From Megasphaera elsdenii (lineage in GTDB: Bacteria > Bacillota > Negativicutes > Veillonellales > Megasphaeraceae), in contig NZ_JAJBQV010000007.1 of NCBI RefSeq assembly GCF_020539865.1, forward strand, positions 27,114-91,113: a stretch of DNA of 64,000 bases. The letters are read 5' to 3'. Position numbers and translations under genes: made by a program. Below, one piece after another: positions 25,621-34,895 of the stretch (its first letter is position 1; each line of letters starts with the position of its first letter). Under the pieces are notes generated by a model. That model was not told the DNA's origin and ran no database searches. It saw only the letters and a list, made by a program, of their open reading frames with translations.

Positions 25621-26805
25621 TTGAAGACCTTATTACTGTTATATATGGGTGATGAAACCGTGACGGCTAGTGCTGGCACGGAACGAGTCTTGACGAATAT
25701 GGCCAATGCTATGGTAGAGAGAGGCTATAACGTCATCGTAGCGACGAACGACAAGACAGATGCCGTACCTTATTTTCCTTTTGATGCTCGCGTGCATTGT
25801 CTGTATCTGAATGTAGATACGAAAAAAATCCCTTTTTCTGTAAAAGTAAAACGGGAAATAAATCGCATTTTCCCTATTTTAGACAAGCCCGTCGAAGCGT
25901 ACCGAGCTTCGGTATCCGTCCGCAAGCTGCGCGAACAACTGAAGATGGATTCCATTGATTGCATCATTGCTTATAATCATGAAGCTATCCAGGTTGCGGA
26001 CTGCTTCGTCCACGGAATAGTTCCAATTATTGCTATGATGCATAATGCTATTCGGATTATTATGGGGAATTGCAACGGACGGGCTTTGGTGGAAAAGGCC
26101 AAGGCCAATGTCATCCAAGTCCTCATGCCATCATATGTAGCGGAAACTAGAAAGTATCTTCCACATACGCCTGTCGTATGGATTCCTAACGTTGTCGAAC
26201 CGGTATGCCTGGAAAAACAAGCTCATCCCAGTGCTGTAAAAGACCGCTATCGCATTATCACTGTTGGTCGTATCGATGGACTGCAGAAGCAGACCCATAT
26301 TCTTGTCAAAGCCTTTGCTTCCTTAGCACAACAGTATTCCCAGTGGGACGTCTGGATTTGGGGTGAAGTAAAGAAAACGGATTATTACCAGCACTTATGT
26401 CAATTCATCGAAGAACAGGGACTGACTGGACGGGTTCATCTGGCCGGGACGACGCCGGCCATCCAAGATGAGCTGTGTCAGGCTGATATCTTTGCTTTTC
26501 CTTCGGCTTTTGAGGGATTCCCCTTGGCGCTGACAGAAGCTATGGCAACGGGCCTTCCCAGCGTGGGCTTTCGTTCAGCCGATGCCGTCAATGAATTGAT
26601 TGTTGATGGGAAAAATGGTATTTTATGTGAAGATGGTGTTTCGGCTTTTGCCCAAGGATTAGAACGACTTATGAAAGAACCGGCCTTGCGATCGGCTATG
26701 GGACGTCAGGCAGTGGCCGATATGAAACCATATTATCCCGAAGCCGTATGGAATCAATGGCAAATGCTCATTGATGAACAGATTCAGCAGGCTTCGCGGC
26801 TTTAA
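25621..26805 (+). CDS. GT4-family glycosyltransferase
   Basis: A 394-residue GT-B transferase. The N-terminal domain has GDETVTASAGTERVLTNMANAM, typical of the glycine and serine-rich acceptor loop; the C-terminal domain has ITVGRIDGLQKQTHILVKAF, VHLAGTTPAIQDELCQADIFAFPSAFEGFPLALTEAMATGLP, with the E-x7-E nucleotide-binding motif of GT4 (retaining) enzymes. The start is probably TTG 25621, with AAGGAG seven bases upstream; ATG 25591 is in frame and overlaps the preceding gene. Donor and acceptor unknown. Confidence 0.88.
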   Translation: MKTLLLLYMGDETVTASAGTERVLTNMANAMVERGYNVIVATNDKTDAVPYFPFDARVHCLYLNVDTKKIPFSVKVKREINRIFPILDKPVEAYRASVSVRKLREQLKMDSIDCIIAYNHEAIQVADCFVHGIVPIIAMMHNAIRIIMGNCNGRALVEKAKANVIQVLMPSYVAETRKYLPHTPVVWIPNVVEPVCLEKQAHPSAVKDRYRIITVGRIDGLQKQTHILVKAFASLAQQYSQWDVWIWGEVKKTDYYQHLCQFIEEQGLTGRVHLAGTTPAIQDELCQADIFAFPSAFEGFPLALTEAMATGLPSVGFRSADAVNELIVDGKNGILCEDGVSAFAQGLERLMKEPALRSAMGRQAVADMKPYYPEAVWNQWQMLIDEQIQQASRL

Positions 26806-26814
26806 GGGGGAGTT

Positions 26815-28851
26815 GTGGTGTTTGTACATTTTTTTCTGTCTGTTCAGCAAGATATCAAACTTTGGATTTTTTTCCCTATTTTGTGTGCTGTTTTTCGGGC
26901 TATGTTCATTGCAGTCCATAAGCCGTATTCCTCTCTGACAGGGAAGAAAAGGGCCTTGCGCGAATGCTTCCGTTTCGGTTTTTGGTGGGGCATGGATCTC
27001 AATGCCTATGTCTTCGTTATTTCTTTGGTTCTGGTGACACTGCCAGGCCTGTTCATTCCTTGGTGGAGCCGACACGGTGATGCTATCCGCACGATACTCG
27101 GCCTGGTTTATGCCTTCATCATCTATGTGGCCTTCGTGGGAAAAATGATTTTTTATTCTCAATTTCATGATATTTTTAATAATATTGTGTTTCTTGGTCG
27201 AAAGGCGGAAAAGCATAATCTAGTAGATGTTTTTTTCAATCAATATCATGGCGCTCGTAAATTGGCCCTAACATTGCCTTACTTGGTCATCATCTTTGTT
27301 GCCTTGCAGGGAATCCTGGCAATTCCGGCGATATCTTATCCAGCGATTATGGGAATCGCTTATTATCTTGTCAATACGGCTATTGTCTTGGCTTTGATTG
27401 CGGCTTTTTATTTCTTTCGTTACGGTGGTACTTTCATGCATGATAATAAGCCGGAATGGGATACAATACCGGCTGTCGTTAAAGAAGATCCTTTTTTGTC
27501 GAAAGCGACCGTCGATGATTTAATCGCTTTGAAAATGCTGCACCGCCACCCTATGAATGAGACAATGCAAAAAAGCCCGGAAGAAAACTTACGCCTCGTT
27601 AAACCCTTTATTGAGGCCCGCGGCGGTTGCATCGATTCTTTTGACCAGGCAACAGAAGCTTTCCGCCATGAAGCGAAAGGGGCGAAAATCAAGCAGCCAT
27701 CTCATATTTTCCTCATTGTCGGTGAAAGCTATTCTCAGCCTTATTTTGACCAGGCTTTTGCAGATCTCCATATTGCTGATGAAGGGAAGAAGCTCATGGC
27801 TGATGTCCATACGGCCTCTATCCATACAGCGTTATCAGCTGGCATTATTTCTCGTCCATCTATTGTCAGTCTCATGTTGGGAATCTTCGATGCTGGCCTG
27901 GAATTGAATGAACGCGAAGCCTTTTGGCAGGGAACGGTTCCGACATCTCTGCCCTTGCAGCTGCGTCGGCTGGGATATGAAACGAATTACTGGTATGGCG
28001 GCAGCCTGGCCAATGGCAACTTCGGTCATTTCGCTCCGGCTTGTGGCTTTGATTATGCCTATTCGGCTATCGACATTTGTGATCCAAAAGCGCCGCGCTC
28101 CTGGGTTGGCGTTTATGATCACATTTTCCTGAATAAAGCCGCTGACATGATTACTCAGCGAACTGATGAAGTACCGCAGTTCCATTTCATCTACACGACA
28201 TCGAACCATGGCCCATATAAGATGCCTTTGCATGATTTGGGTTTCGACGGCGATAAAATTATGAAAGTCGCTCAGGACGTGCTCGATGAAAAAATCATCC
28301 CCAAAGTATTGGGGACGTTCTGGTATTCTGACCGGGCCATCAATCAATTCATCCAGGAGATGAAAAAGGCTTATCCCGACAGCCTGTTCATTGTGACTGG
28401 TGACCATGGTTTCCAGTGCTCGGAACTGCAGCATACGTCGTTCATGAAGCGGGAGTATACGTTCCGGGAACTTCATTCGCCAGTGCTCATGTTCCATCAT
28501 CCGGAGCTGGATAAGTCCTCACTGGCCGGGAATATCATTGGTGGTCATATGAACATTTTGCCGACCCTTTTTGAACTCATTGCGCCGGCTGGATTTACGT
28601 ATTATTCATTATTTCATTCACTGACAGAACCCATATCTCAGTGTGTCACTCCCTATCATTGGGTAAACCTCCAAGCTATCGGCGCTTGTCACGAAGCCTA
28701 TTATCAGCTGTTGACCGCACAGACTGGGGCCGATGTCCTGCAGGGTATTGCTCCATATGATGATATTTGTGACGCCGAAAAGAGCTTGACGGCCTATTTG
28801 CTGCAGCACCCCGAACTGTTGCAGCCTGTTGATGCGTTACTGAGACGATAA
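26815..28851 (+). CDS. Membrane sulfatase-fold phospho-transferase (LtaS/OpgB-like), first paralogue
   Basis: A 678-residue membrane enzyme: four to five hydrophobic helices in residues 1-205, then a periplasmic alkaline-phosphatase/sulfatase domain. Metal-site blocks are IFLIVGESYSQPYF near 303 and FIVTGDHGFQ near 523, with TTSNHGPYKMP near 462. Such proteins transfer phosphoglycerol or phosphoethanolamine from lipids onto glycans. The expected nucleophile region reads SAGIISRPSIVSL, where the paralogue at 37321 has SNGNGTMTSLNG; Ser would replace Thr. Start is GTG 26815 or 26818, downstream of AAGGGGGAG. Product could decorate LPS; substrate unproven. Confidence 0.82.
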   Translation: MVFVHFFLSVQQDIKLWIFFPILCAVFRAMFIAVHKPYSSLTGKKRALRECFRFGFWWGMDLNAYVFVISLVLVTLPGLFIPWWSRHGDAIRTILGLVYAFIIYVAFVGKMIFYSQFHDIFNNIVFLGRKAEKHNLVDVFFNQYHGARKLALTLPYLVIIFVALQGILAIPAISYPAIMGIAYYLVNTAIVLALIAAFYFFRYGGTFMHDNKPEWDTIPAVVKEDPFLSKATVDDLIALKMLHRHPMNETMQKSPEENLRLVKPFIEARGGCIDSFDQATEAFRHEAKGAKIKQPSHIFLIVGESYSQPYFDQAFADLHIADEGKKLMADVHTASIHTALSAGIISRPSIVSLMLGIFDAGLELNEREAFWQGTVPTSLPLQLRRLGYETNYWYGGSLANGNFGHFAPACGFDYAYSAIDICDPKAPRSWVGVYDHIFLNKAADMITQRTDEVPQFHFIYTTSNHGPYKMPLHDLGFDGDKIMKVAQDVLDEKIIPKVLGTFWYSDRAINQFIQEMKKAYPDSLFIVTGDHGFQCSELQHTSFMKREYTFRELHSPVLMFHHPELDKSSLAGNIIGGHMNILPTLFELIAPAGFTYYSLFHSLTEPISQCVTPYHWVNLQAIGACHEAYYQLLTAQTGADVLQGIAPYDDICDAEKSLTAYLLQHPELLQPVDALLRR

Positions 28852-28881
28852 GTCCTGTGTAAAACAGATAGGAGACGTAAT

Positions 28882-30081
28882 ATGGATTATTGGCAAGAAT
28901 TTCAACAAAAATGGCTTGGCTACGTGCCGCTGTTCCTCTTGACACTGGGCTGTGGCATCGAGTCAGGCCGGCTTATGGCAGTGGCTTTCCTTTGTCATCT
29001 TTTGATTTGCAAGAAAAAAAAGCTGCCTTATTTTGGAACCTTGAGAAAAGATACGAAGGTCCGGCAGACCGTTCTAGTTATCGCTTTTTCGTTGCTTTGT
29101 GCTGCCGTGACCCTTCCTTTCAATCATGGCCAGGGAGGCTTGCTGTTAAAATATATAGAGCGGATGATACCCTTGGCCTTAGTGATTTTTCTTGTCCGCC
29201 CTAGCGGGGAGACCTTTAAAGCTTTGTGGTTCGGCATCCTGGCTTCTATGGCTTGGTATATCGGTGATATCTGTCTCCATCCTGTCTGGAGTTCAGGCCG
29301 TTTAGTAGGTTCTTTTGGCAACCCGAACAGTCTGGCCGGTATCATGCTGATTCTTATCCCTATTGGCTTGTTCGGCGTCATCCGTTATCGTTGCGAATGT
29401 CCTAAAACTGCCGTTGTCGCTGCGTTGCTGACTGCCGCCTCTGTCTGTGTTTTGGTTTGTACTGGTTCCCGTAATGCCTATCTTTCTTTTGCTATCATTT
29501 TTGTCCTATGCTTTTATATGATTTGGCGTCATCGGGATTGGATGTCTATCAAAATTCTGGCTGTTTTTGTCATCGTCGTCGGCTTGGCTGCTGCCATTGC
29601 CGCACCGGGGCTTGTCAGCCAACGGCTCCAGAACAATGTACAACGGGATGGACGAGTTTATCTGATGCAGTCAGCGGTCCAGATTATTGAGGAAAAACCG
29701 TTGGTGGGTATTGGGTTAGGAAATTGGGGAAGGGTCTATCGTGAACGATTTGAAGCCGATAATCCCAATCATGAAATAGGTATACAATCTCCTCATAATA
29801 TTTATTTACAAGTCTGGAATGAAACGGGCCTTATCGGTTTCATCGGTTTTTTGAGCCTCATCGGTTTTCAGTTGGGGTCGATGATAATGGCTTTGCGTCG
29901 GTTCTATCGCCGCCAACCTCATGGTTTTCCATGGCTGGCCGGGTTGTTTCTGCCTATTCTGGCGATTTTCTTGTTCGGCCTTATGGACTACGACTTTTTC
30001 AGCCGCCATATGATGCATTTATACTGGCTCTATTGGGGCTTTTGTCTCTATGCGATGCTGTATTATGTAAAGGAGATTTGA
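28882..30081 (+). CDS. O-antigen ligase family protein (WaaL/Wzy_C)
   Basis: A 399-residue polytopic membrane protein with about ten to twelve hydrophobic segments. The Wzy_C signature lies near residues 220-320: RLQNNVQRDGRVYLMQSA, PLVGIGLGNWGRVYRERF and the large periplasmic loop with SPHNIYLQVWNETGLIGFIGF (conserved His). GSFGNPNSLAGIMLILIPIGL near 150 is also typical. These enzymes ligate undecaprenol-linked glycans to lipid A-core or polymerise them; the two activities cannot be told apart from sequence. Position inside the glycan cluster supports a role in LPS. Confidence 0.88.
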   Translation: MDYWQEFQQKWLGYVPLFLLTLGCGIESGRLMAVAFLCHLLICKKKKLPYFGTLRKDTKVRQTVLVIAFSLLCAAVTLPFNHGQGGLLLKYIERMIPLALVIFLVRPSGETFKALWFGILASMAWYIGDICLHPVWSSGRLVGSFGNPNSLAGIMLILIPIGLFGVIRYRCECPKTAVVAALLTAASVCVLVCTGSRNAYLSFAIIFVLCFYMIWRHRDWMSIKILAVFVIVVGLAAAIAAPGLVSQRLQNNVQRDGRVYLMQSAVQIIEEKPLVGIGLGNWGRVYRERFEADNPNHEIGIQSPHNIYLQVWNETGLIGFIGFLSLIGFQLGSMIMALRRFYRRQPHGFPWLAGLFLPILAIFLFGLMDYDFFSRHMMHLYWLYWGFCLYAMLYYVKEI

Positions 30082-30084
30082 TTC

Positions 30085-31047
30085 ATGGATTCCAGGTTAA
30101 GCATTATTATCCCTGTATATAATAATGAAAACTATTTATGCCCGGCTCTGCAAAGTGTACTGGCGCAGACCTATCCTGATTTTGAGGTTTTGGTTATTGA
30201 TGACGGTTCAACCGATGGCAGCCTGGCTATTTGCCGAGAATTTGCGCAGAAAGATGATCGCCTCCGGGTCATCCAGAAGGAAAATGGCGGCGTCAGTTCG
30301 GCCCGAAACCGTGGTCTCGAAGAAGCGGCAGGACAGTATATCGCTTTTGTAGATGGTGACGACTGCATCGATCCGGAGATGTATACGACGATGATCACTA
30401 TCCTGCAGGATACCGGGGCAGATCTGGTTGATTGCCGGGTCATTAAGGAAAGCCAGTATATGCCGCGGCCTTATGAAAAAGGCGACGTCGAGGTCAGTGA
30501 CCATCCTTTGGAATATCTGTCAAAAAAGGGTTACTTCATCGACAGCTCTTTGAATAAAGTTTATCGGAGGGATTTCATCGGACATACGCGCTTTGATGAA
30601 GGCATTTCCTATTCAGAAGATAAGCTCTTTGTAACAGAACTCATTTTCAGGGCTAAGAAAATGGCTCTTGTATCCAATGTTTTTTATCATTATATTCAGC
30701 ATGGGGACAGCTTGTCCTGGCAGGATACGGCAGTTGTCTGGCAGGGAAACTTCCAGGTCCATCAGCAGATTTACCAGCGCATGCTCGATGCAGGGATTAC
30801 AGGACCTATCTTAGAGAGTGCTTTTCGGGGATATGCCCGTTCCATTATCGCATTATTGCGTTATACAATTAAGTATCGCCAGGAAGATGAATATAATCAA
30901 GTCTTGAAAAATTATAAACCGGTGTTGAAACAATTTTTGCGGACGACGCCACTGTCTTTAGGAAAGAAGCTGGAATACGTGACCTATACGACATCATATG
31001 GATTGGCTTCACTGGTCCATTATCATGCAAAACGGAGGCGGTCCTAA
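30085..31047 (+). CDS. GT2-family glycosyltransferase
   Basis: A 320-residue inverting GT-A transferase. It begins LSIIIPVYNNENYL, then VLVIDDGSTDGS, ENGGVSSARNRGLEEA and FVDGDDCIDPEMY (DxD-type metal site near 91). The C-terminal 120 residues are basic and probably membrane-associated. AAAGGAG precedes the ATG. Immediately downstream (one shared base) lies a PIG-L deacetylase-like gene, so the two may act on the same sugar. Sugar specificity is not deducible. Confidence 0.9.
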   Translation: MDSRLSIIIPVYNNENYLCPALQSVLAQTYPDFEVLVIDDGSTDGSLAICREFAQKDDRLRVIQKENGGVSSARNRGLEEAAGQYIAFVDGDDCIDPEMYTTMITILQDTGADLVDCRVIKESQYMPRPYEKGDVEVSDHPLEYLSKKGYFIDSSLNKVYRRDFIGHTRFDEGISYSEDKLFVTELIFRAKKMALVSNVFYHYIQHGDSLSWQDTAVVWQGNFQVHQQIYQRMLDAGITGPILESAFRGYARSIIALLRYTIKYRQEDEYNQVLKNYKPVLKQFLRTTPLSLGKKLEYVTYTTSYGLASLVHYHAKRRRS

Positions 31048-32726
31048 TGGCAGAGATAAAATTGAAAAATTCTTTTTTGGATGTATCAGCAAAAGGACAG
31101 AAGGTTTTAGTTATCGTTCCTCATGAAGACGATGAGATCAATGTAGCGGGTAGTATCATGTACAGTTATGTTCAGAAAGGGGCCGACGTCTACTGCGTCT
31201 TTACGACGAATGGTGACTATTCTTTCTGGGCTCGTACGAGGATGCATGAAGCCTGGCGTTCTTTACAGACGTTAGGTGTACAGCATGTCATTTTTCTTGG
31301 CTATGGTGATACGTCGAATCATTATCCTGGAGGGCACTGGTTCTATTCTCCAGAAGAAGCGGTAACCGCTCCGTCGGGACATAATGAAACATATGGTTGC
31401 AATGATTTTCCAGATTATGCTTTTGCTAAACAAGGAATCCATCGACCATATTGTAGGCAATCCATAAAAACAGATTTAAAGGATCTTATGGATGATATCC
31501 GGGCTGATATCATTTTTGCTGTTGATGCCGATGTTCATATTGACCATCGGGCGACGTCAATATTATTTGAAGAAGCATTGGGAGAACTTCTTTGTCGGCC
31601 AGGTAATACCTATAATCCAATAGTCTTCAAGGGATTTGCCTATTGTACCTCTTTTGGAGCGCCAAAGGATTTTTATGCAAAGAACATAAAATCTGTTCCT
31701 AAGCCGCCCGTTCGTGAAGATAACCTCATTGATATATCTTTATATCAATGGAACCAGCGTGTCCGCTTTCCCGTCCTTCCAGCCTGTCGGGGATTTTATT
31801 TACACCAGAATATCCTCTATCAAGCTTTATTCCGGCATGCTTCACAGAGTGCGGCACTTCATGCTGTACGTATTGCCAATGGGGATGCTGTCTTCTGGCA
31901 GCGCCGGACTGATAATTTGGCTTTCCAGGCGATAATTACGACATCATCCGGAAAAGTAGAACGATTGCGTGATTTCAAACTCTTAGATGCTAATCAGATT
32001 GATGATAAGACAATGGTATTTGCAAATTATTTATGGCAGCCTGACAATAGCGATTCTGATAAAGTTGTAAATTATCGCTGGCAGCAGCCACAAAAAATAA
32101 CATGTTTGCGGCTGGCTGGAAATATAGAGCCTACCGGACGTATCGAGAAATTAGCCCTTACTTTTGATGATGGTACTCATGTGATTTTGGGACCTTTGCC
32201 AGGATGCGGTCATATTGCTCAATATGTTCTTCCAAAACCACATATTATAACGTCGTGTTCATTGCAGATTTTAAAGGTCAATGGCAGTAATTGGGGATTG
32301 AGCGAAGTTGGCTTTTTTGCTTCTTTAGAAACAAAGAGAGTAGTGACTCCTTTTATTAAAATCATGATTGACGATGATTTTGCCTATGATTATCGATTAC
32401 CGGCACGGGTAAAGACCTGTCAGTTGAAGCTATATCGTTATCAAGTGACTGCACCTGTCGTATATACAGTTGTTGGAGGTGATGGGGGCGAAGTTGGGCG
32501 CAATGGATTGGTGCGATTTGCTTCCAACTCACGGCAGCTAGTTATTCGAGCTTCTTTGAAAGGCAATCCTGAGATTTACGATGAAATCCGTCTTTATAGA
32601 GAATCGTCAATAACATTAGCAAAACGGAACATTGCTCAGTGGCTGGAAAATAAAATGCTTACTTTTTACTTAAAGAAGTATCGAAAGTATACACACATTC
32701 GCCATAAATATTTAAAACAGCTGTAA
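31047..32726 (+). CDS. PIG-L (LmbE-like) deacetylase with a C-terminal beta-rich region
   Basis: A 559-residue protein. Residues about 18-230 form a PIG-L/LmbE zinc-deacetylase domain: VLVIVPHEDDEINVAGSI (metal motif P-H-E-D-D-E, 25-30) and the third-ligand region DVHIDHRAT (His164-His167). PIG-L enzymes remove N-acetyl groups from GlcNAc-type residues. The remaining 300 residues have a beta-strand-like pattern (RLAGNIEPTGRIEKLALTFDDG, LQILKVNGSNWGLSEVGFFA) like a carbohydrate-binding jelly roll, then a basic tail; this part is unrecognised. No signal peptide, so it probably acts in the cytoplasm on lipid-linked or nucleotide sugars. Confidence 0.8.
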   Translation: MAEIKLKNSFLDVSAKGQKVLVIVPHEDDEINVAGSIMYSYVQKGADVYCVFTTNGDYSFWARTRMHEAWRSLQTLGVQHVIFLGYGDTSNHYPGGHWFYSPEEAVTAPSGHNETYGCNDFPDYAFAKQGIHRPYCRQSIKTDLKDLMDDIRADIIFAVDADVHIDHRATSILFEEALGELLCRPGNTYNPIVFKGFAYCTSFGAPKDFYAKNIKSVPKPPVREDNLIDISLYQWNQRVRFPVLPACRGFYLHQNILYQALFRHASQSAALHAVRIANGDAVFWQRRTDNLAFQAIITTSSGKVERLRDFKLLDANQIDDKTMVFANYLWQPDNSDSDKVVNYRWQQPQKITCLRLAGNIEPTGRIEKLALTFDDGTHVILGPLPGCGHIAQYVLPKPHIITSCSLQILKVNGSNWGLSEVGFFASLETKRVVTPFIKIMIDDDFAYDYRLPARVKTCQLKLYRYQVTAPVVYTVVGGDGGEVGRNGLVRFASNSRQLVIRASLKGNPEIYDEIRLYRESSITLAKRNIAQWLENKMLTFYLKKYRKYTHIRHKYLKQL

Positions 32727-32735
32727 TTACGTGAG

Positions 32736-32780
32736 AAAAACTATGTATTTGCCTTAAAGACCCAAGCATAGTTTTTTTCT
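32736..32780 (+). terminator. Terminator inside the glycan cluster
   Basis: AAAAACTATG (32736-32745) pairs with CATAGTTTTT (32767-32776), followed by a T-rich run. It splits the cluster into two transcription units. Confidence 0.72.
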
Positions 32781-32838
32781 TTTTTTTGTAGTATAATAAC
32801 GAGTGTTGCAAATACTGAATAGGGTTGGGAAGAGATAT

Positions 32839-33768
32839 ATGGAAAGAAAGGGCTTGTTATCAGTCATCGTCCCTATATATAAGGTTGAACCTTACTTACG
32901 GCGGTGCATTGATTCAATTCGGAATCAAACGTATAGAAATTTACAAATCATTTTAGTCGATGATGGTTCTCCTGATGACTGTGGTGCTATCTGTGATGAA
33001 TATACGAAGGTGGACGACCGGATCATAGCTGTCCACCAGGAAAACGAAGGTTTGAGTGGTGCCCGGAATAATGGACTTTTATTTGCTAAAGGGGAGTATA
33101 TTGCTTTCGTGGATAGTGACGATTGGCTCCATCCCCAAATGTATGAAACCTTAATCCGTTTAATAGAAGACCATCGATTGGATATGGCTCGTTGCTCTGT
33201 CATTGATTCTGATGGGCAATCAGAAGACCCTATCTTGCCGCGGGATAAGCATACTGCCAATCGATTGATTACTGGTGTAGATGTCTTTGAGTTGTATTTT
33301 GCCGAGTTTTTGTGTAAAGTTGTCTGGAATGCCGTGTACAGGCGGGATATCGTTATGGGAATCATATCACCGGAACGTTGTCATTCGCAGGATAATTATG
33401 TATCAGGCCGATACCTCTATCGCAGTAAGCGAATGATGATTACCGATAAATGCCTATATTATTATTATAAAAATCCAACTAGTACGACTCACGGCGGGCA
33501 TAAACGTTTTCTCGATATCTGTATCTGCACGGAAAAGTTGCGCGATGATTTGATTCGTGAAGAGCATATGGACAATACAGTTTATATCGAACGGCTCAAT
33601 AAGAAATTAGCCCGGGAATTTTTCCATTTCGTACGGGCCGATGATGACCGGTACCGGTTGCGATCCATGGCTCGGTCACAGAAGAAGTTCATTGACCAGC
33701 ATCTGGATTTTTTCCGACGTATTCGCTTTGATTTTTTACTGCGAAAAAAGAAGATACAAATAGATTAA
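32839..33768 (+). CDS. GT2-family glycosyltransferase
   Basis: A 309-residue inverting GT-A transferase: LLSVIVPIYKVEPYLRRCIDSI, ILVDDGSPDDCG, HQENEGLSGARNNGL and FVDSDDWLHPQMY (metal motif near 89). Distantly similar in plan to the GT2 at 30085, but shorter and more basic at the end. ATG 32839 is chosen over an in-frame ATG at 32803 because GGGAAGAG lies upstream and the protein then begins right at the GT2 core. It follows a terminator, so it probably opens the second half of the cluster. Confidence 0.9.
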   Translation: MERKGLLSVIVPIYKVEPYLRRCIDSIRNQTYRNLQIILVDDGSPDDCGAICDEYTKVDDRIIAVHQENEGLSGARNNGLLFAKGEYIAFVDSDDWLHPQMYETLIRLIEDHRLDMARCSVIDSDGQSEDPILPRDKHTANRLITGVDVFELYFAEFLCKVVWNAVYRRDIVMGIISPERCHSQDNYVSGRYLYRSKRMMITDKCLYYYYKNPTSTTHGGHKRFLDICICTEKLRDDLIREEHMDNTVYIERLNKKLAREFFHFVRADDDRYRLRSMARSQKKFIDQHLDFFRRIRFDFLLRKKKIQID

Positions 33769-33785
33769 TGGGGTGAAAGGAAACC

Positions 33786-34775
33786 ATGGCAAACCAATTT
33801 ACGACAGATTATTTTGAACATGCAAAATTATATACGGAAAAACACGCCTTTGAATGGTTGCCGGCTGATGACAAACGGCCGTCCATGCATATCGGTTTTA
33901 ACATCAATGATCCCTTTTTCAAGCCTTTAGGCGCTGAAATCACGTCGATTCTGGAAACGAATAAAGATATAGCTTTTCATTTCCATGTTTTTGTCGACAG
34001 TTATAGTCCGGAAAATAAGGATAACTTGGAAAAAACGGCCCAAAAATATGGTTGTAATATTTATCTCTATGTCATGGATATGAGTATTTATCAGAATTTC
34101 CATATCAAAGTCGCTCGCTTTTCACGGGTTACGTATATCCGTATCGTCATGCCTTGGATTCTGCGGCATTATACGGATCATTATTTATATCTTGATTCCG
34201 ATATGATTTGTGTCGGCAGCCTGAAACAATTCTTGACGACCGATTTAGAGGGTAAAGCCATCGGGGCACTGACTTACCATACGCCAGATCGTGTTGCTTT
34301 CCTCAAGATGAAACAAGATATCTATTTCTCTGATGGTCTGATGTGGATTGATATTAGCGAATGGATAAAGGAAAAAATCACAGAAAAAGTTTTCAGTTAT
34401 CAAGGAGCCGATCCGCGGCGATTTAAAGGACAGACACAAGACTTGCTGAATCTTATCATCGATGGAAATATGAAACCCATTCCGAACTTGTTCCATCATA
34501 AAAATAAAGATTTTAGTGTCCAAGGCATCTTGATTCATTATTCAGGCCGTGACAAGCCATGGGAACTAGTTCTCGATTCGGATGATGAATTGTGGCGTCA
34601 TTATTTGGATATTTCTTTTTGGGAAAGTATGCCCAATCCCATGCCTCCTAAGAAGCCTTCGTATTATCATAGCTTCAAAAAAATGGCCGAAGTTTATGGA
34701 GAAAGAGGGGAAACGTGGAAGCGGATTCAATGCCTGTTCTGGTATAGTGTACTTAAAATCAGATATAAATTATAG
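33786..34775 (+). CDS. GT8-family lipopolysaccharide glycosyltransferase (WaaI/WaaJ/WaaO-like)
   Basis: A 329-residue retaining GT-A enzyme of family 8. Visible: MHIGFNINDPFFKPLGAEITSIL near residue 37, HFHVFVDSYSPENKDNL, and RVTYIRIVMPWILRHYTDHYLYLDSDMICVGSL, containing the D-S-D metal motif and the R-x3-P block typical of LPS core alpha-glucosyl or galactosyl transferases; YSGRDKPWEL near 258 is the matching C-terminal His/Gly loop. GGTGAAAGGAAA precedes the start. Together with the WaaE-like and WaaL-like genes it points to LPS outer-core synthesis. Confidence 0.9.
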   Translation: MANQFTTDYFEHAKLYTEKHAFEWLPADDKRPSMHIGFNINDPFFKPLGAEITSILETNKDIAFHFHVFVDSYSPENKDNLEKTAQKYGCNIYLYVMDMSIYQNFHIKVARFSRVTYIRIVMPWILRHYTDHYLYLDSDMICVGSLKQFLTTDLEGKAIGALTYHTPDRVAFLKMKQDIYFSDGLMWIDISEWIKEKITEKVFSYQGADPRRFKGQTQDLLNLIIDGNMKPIPNLFHHKNKDFSVQGILIHYSGRDKPWELVLDSDDELWRHYLDISFWESMPNPMPPKKPSYYHSFKKMAEVYGERGETWKRIQCLFWYSVLKIRYKL

Positions 34776-34781
34776 TTAACT

Positions 34782-34827
34782 AAAGGCTATCGCATGATGT
34801 TTTCAAGTAACGGGCGAAGCCTTTTTA
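34782..34827 (+). terminator. Probable terminator after the GT8 gene
   Basis: AAAGGCT (34782-34788) pairs with AGCCTTT (34818-34824) followed by TT; long loop with minor extra pairing. Confidence 0.55.
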
Positions 34828-34832
34828 TTCTA

Positions 34833-34860
34833 TTGAGGATAGATAAAGATTTTATATGAT
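34833..34860 (+). promoter_or_regulatory. Possible promoter of ugd
   Basis: TTGAGG at 34833-34838, 16-base spacer, TATGAT at 34855-34860, in an AT-rich stretch 36 bases before the start. Confidence 0.5.
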
Positions 34861-34895
34861 ATAATAATAAATATAATAAGAAAGTGGGAAGTCAT

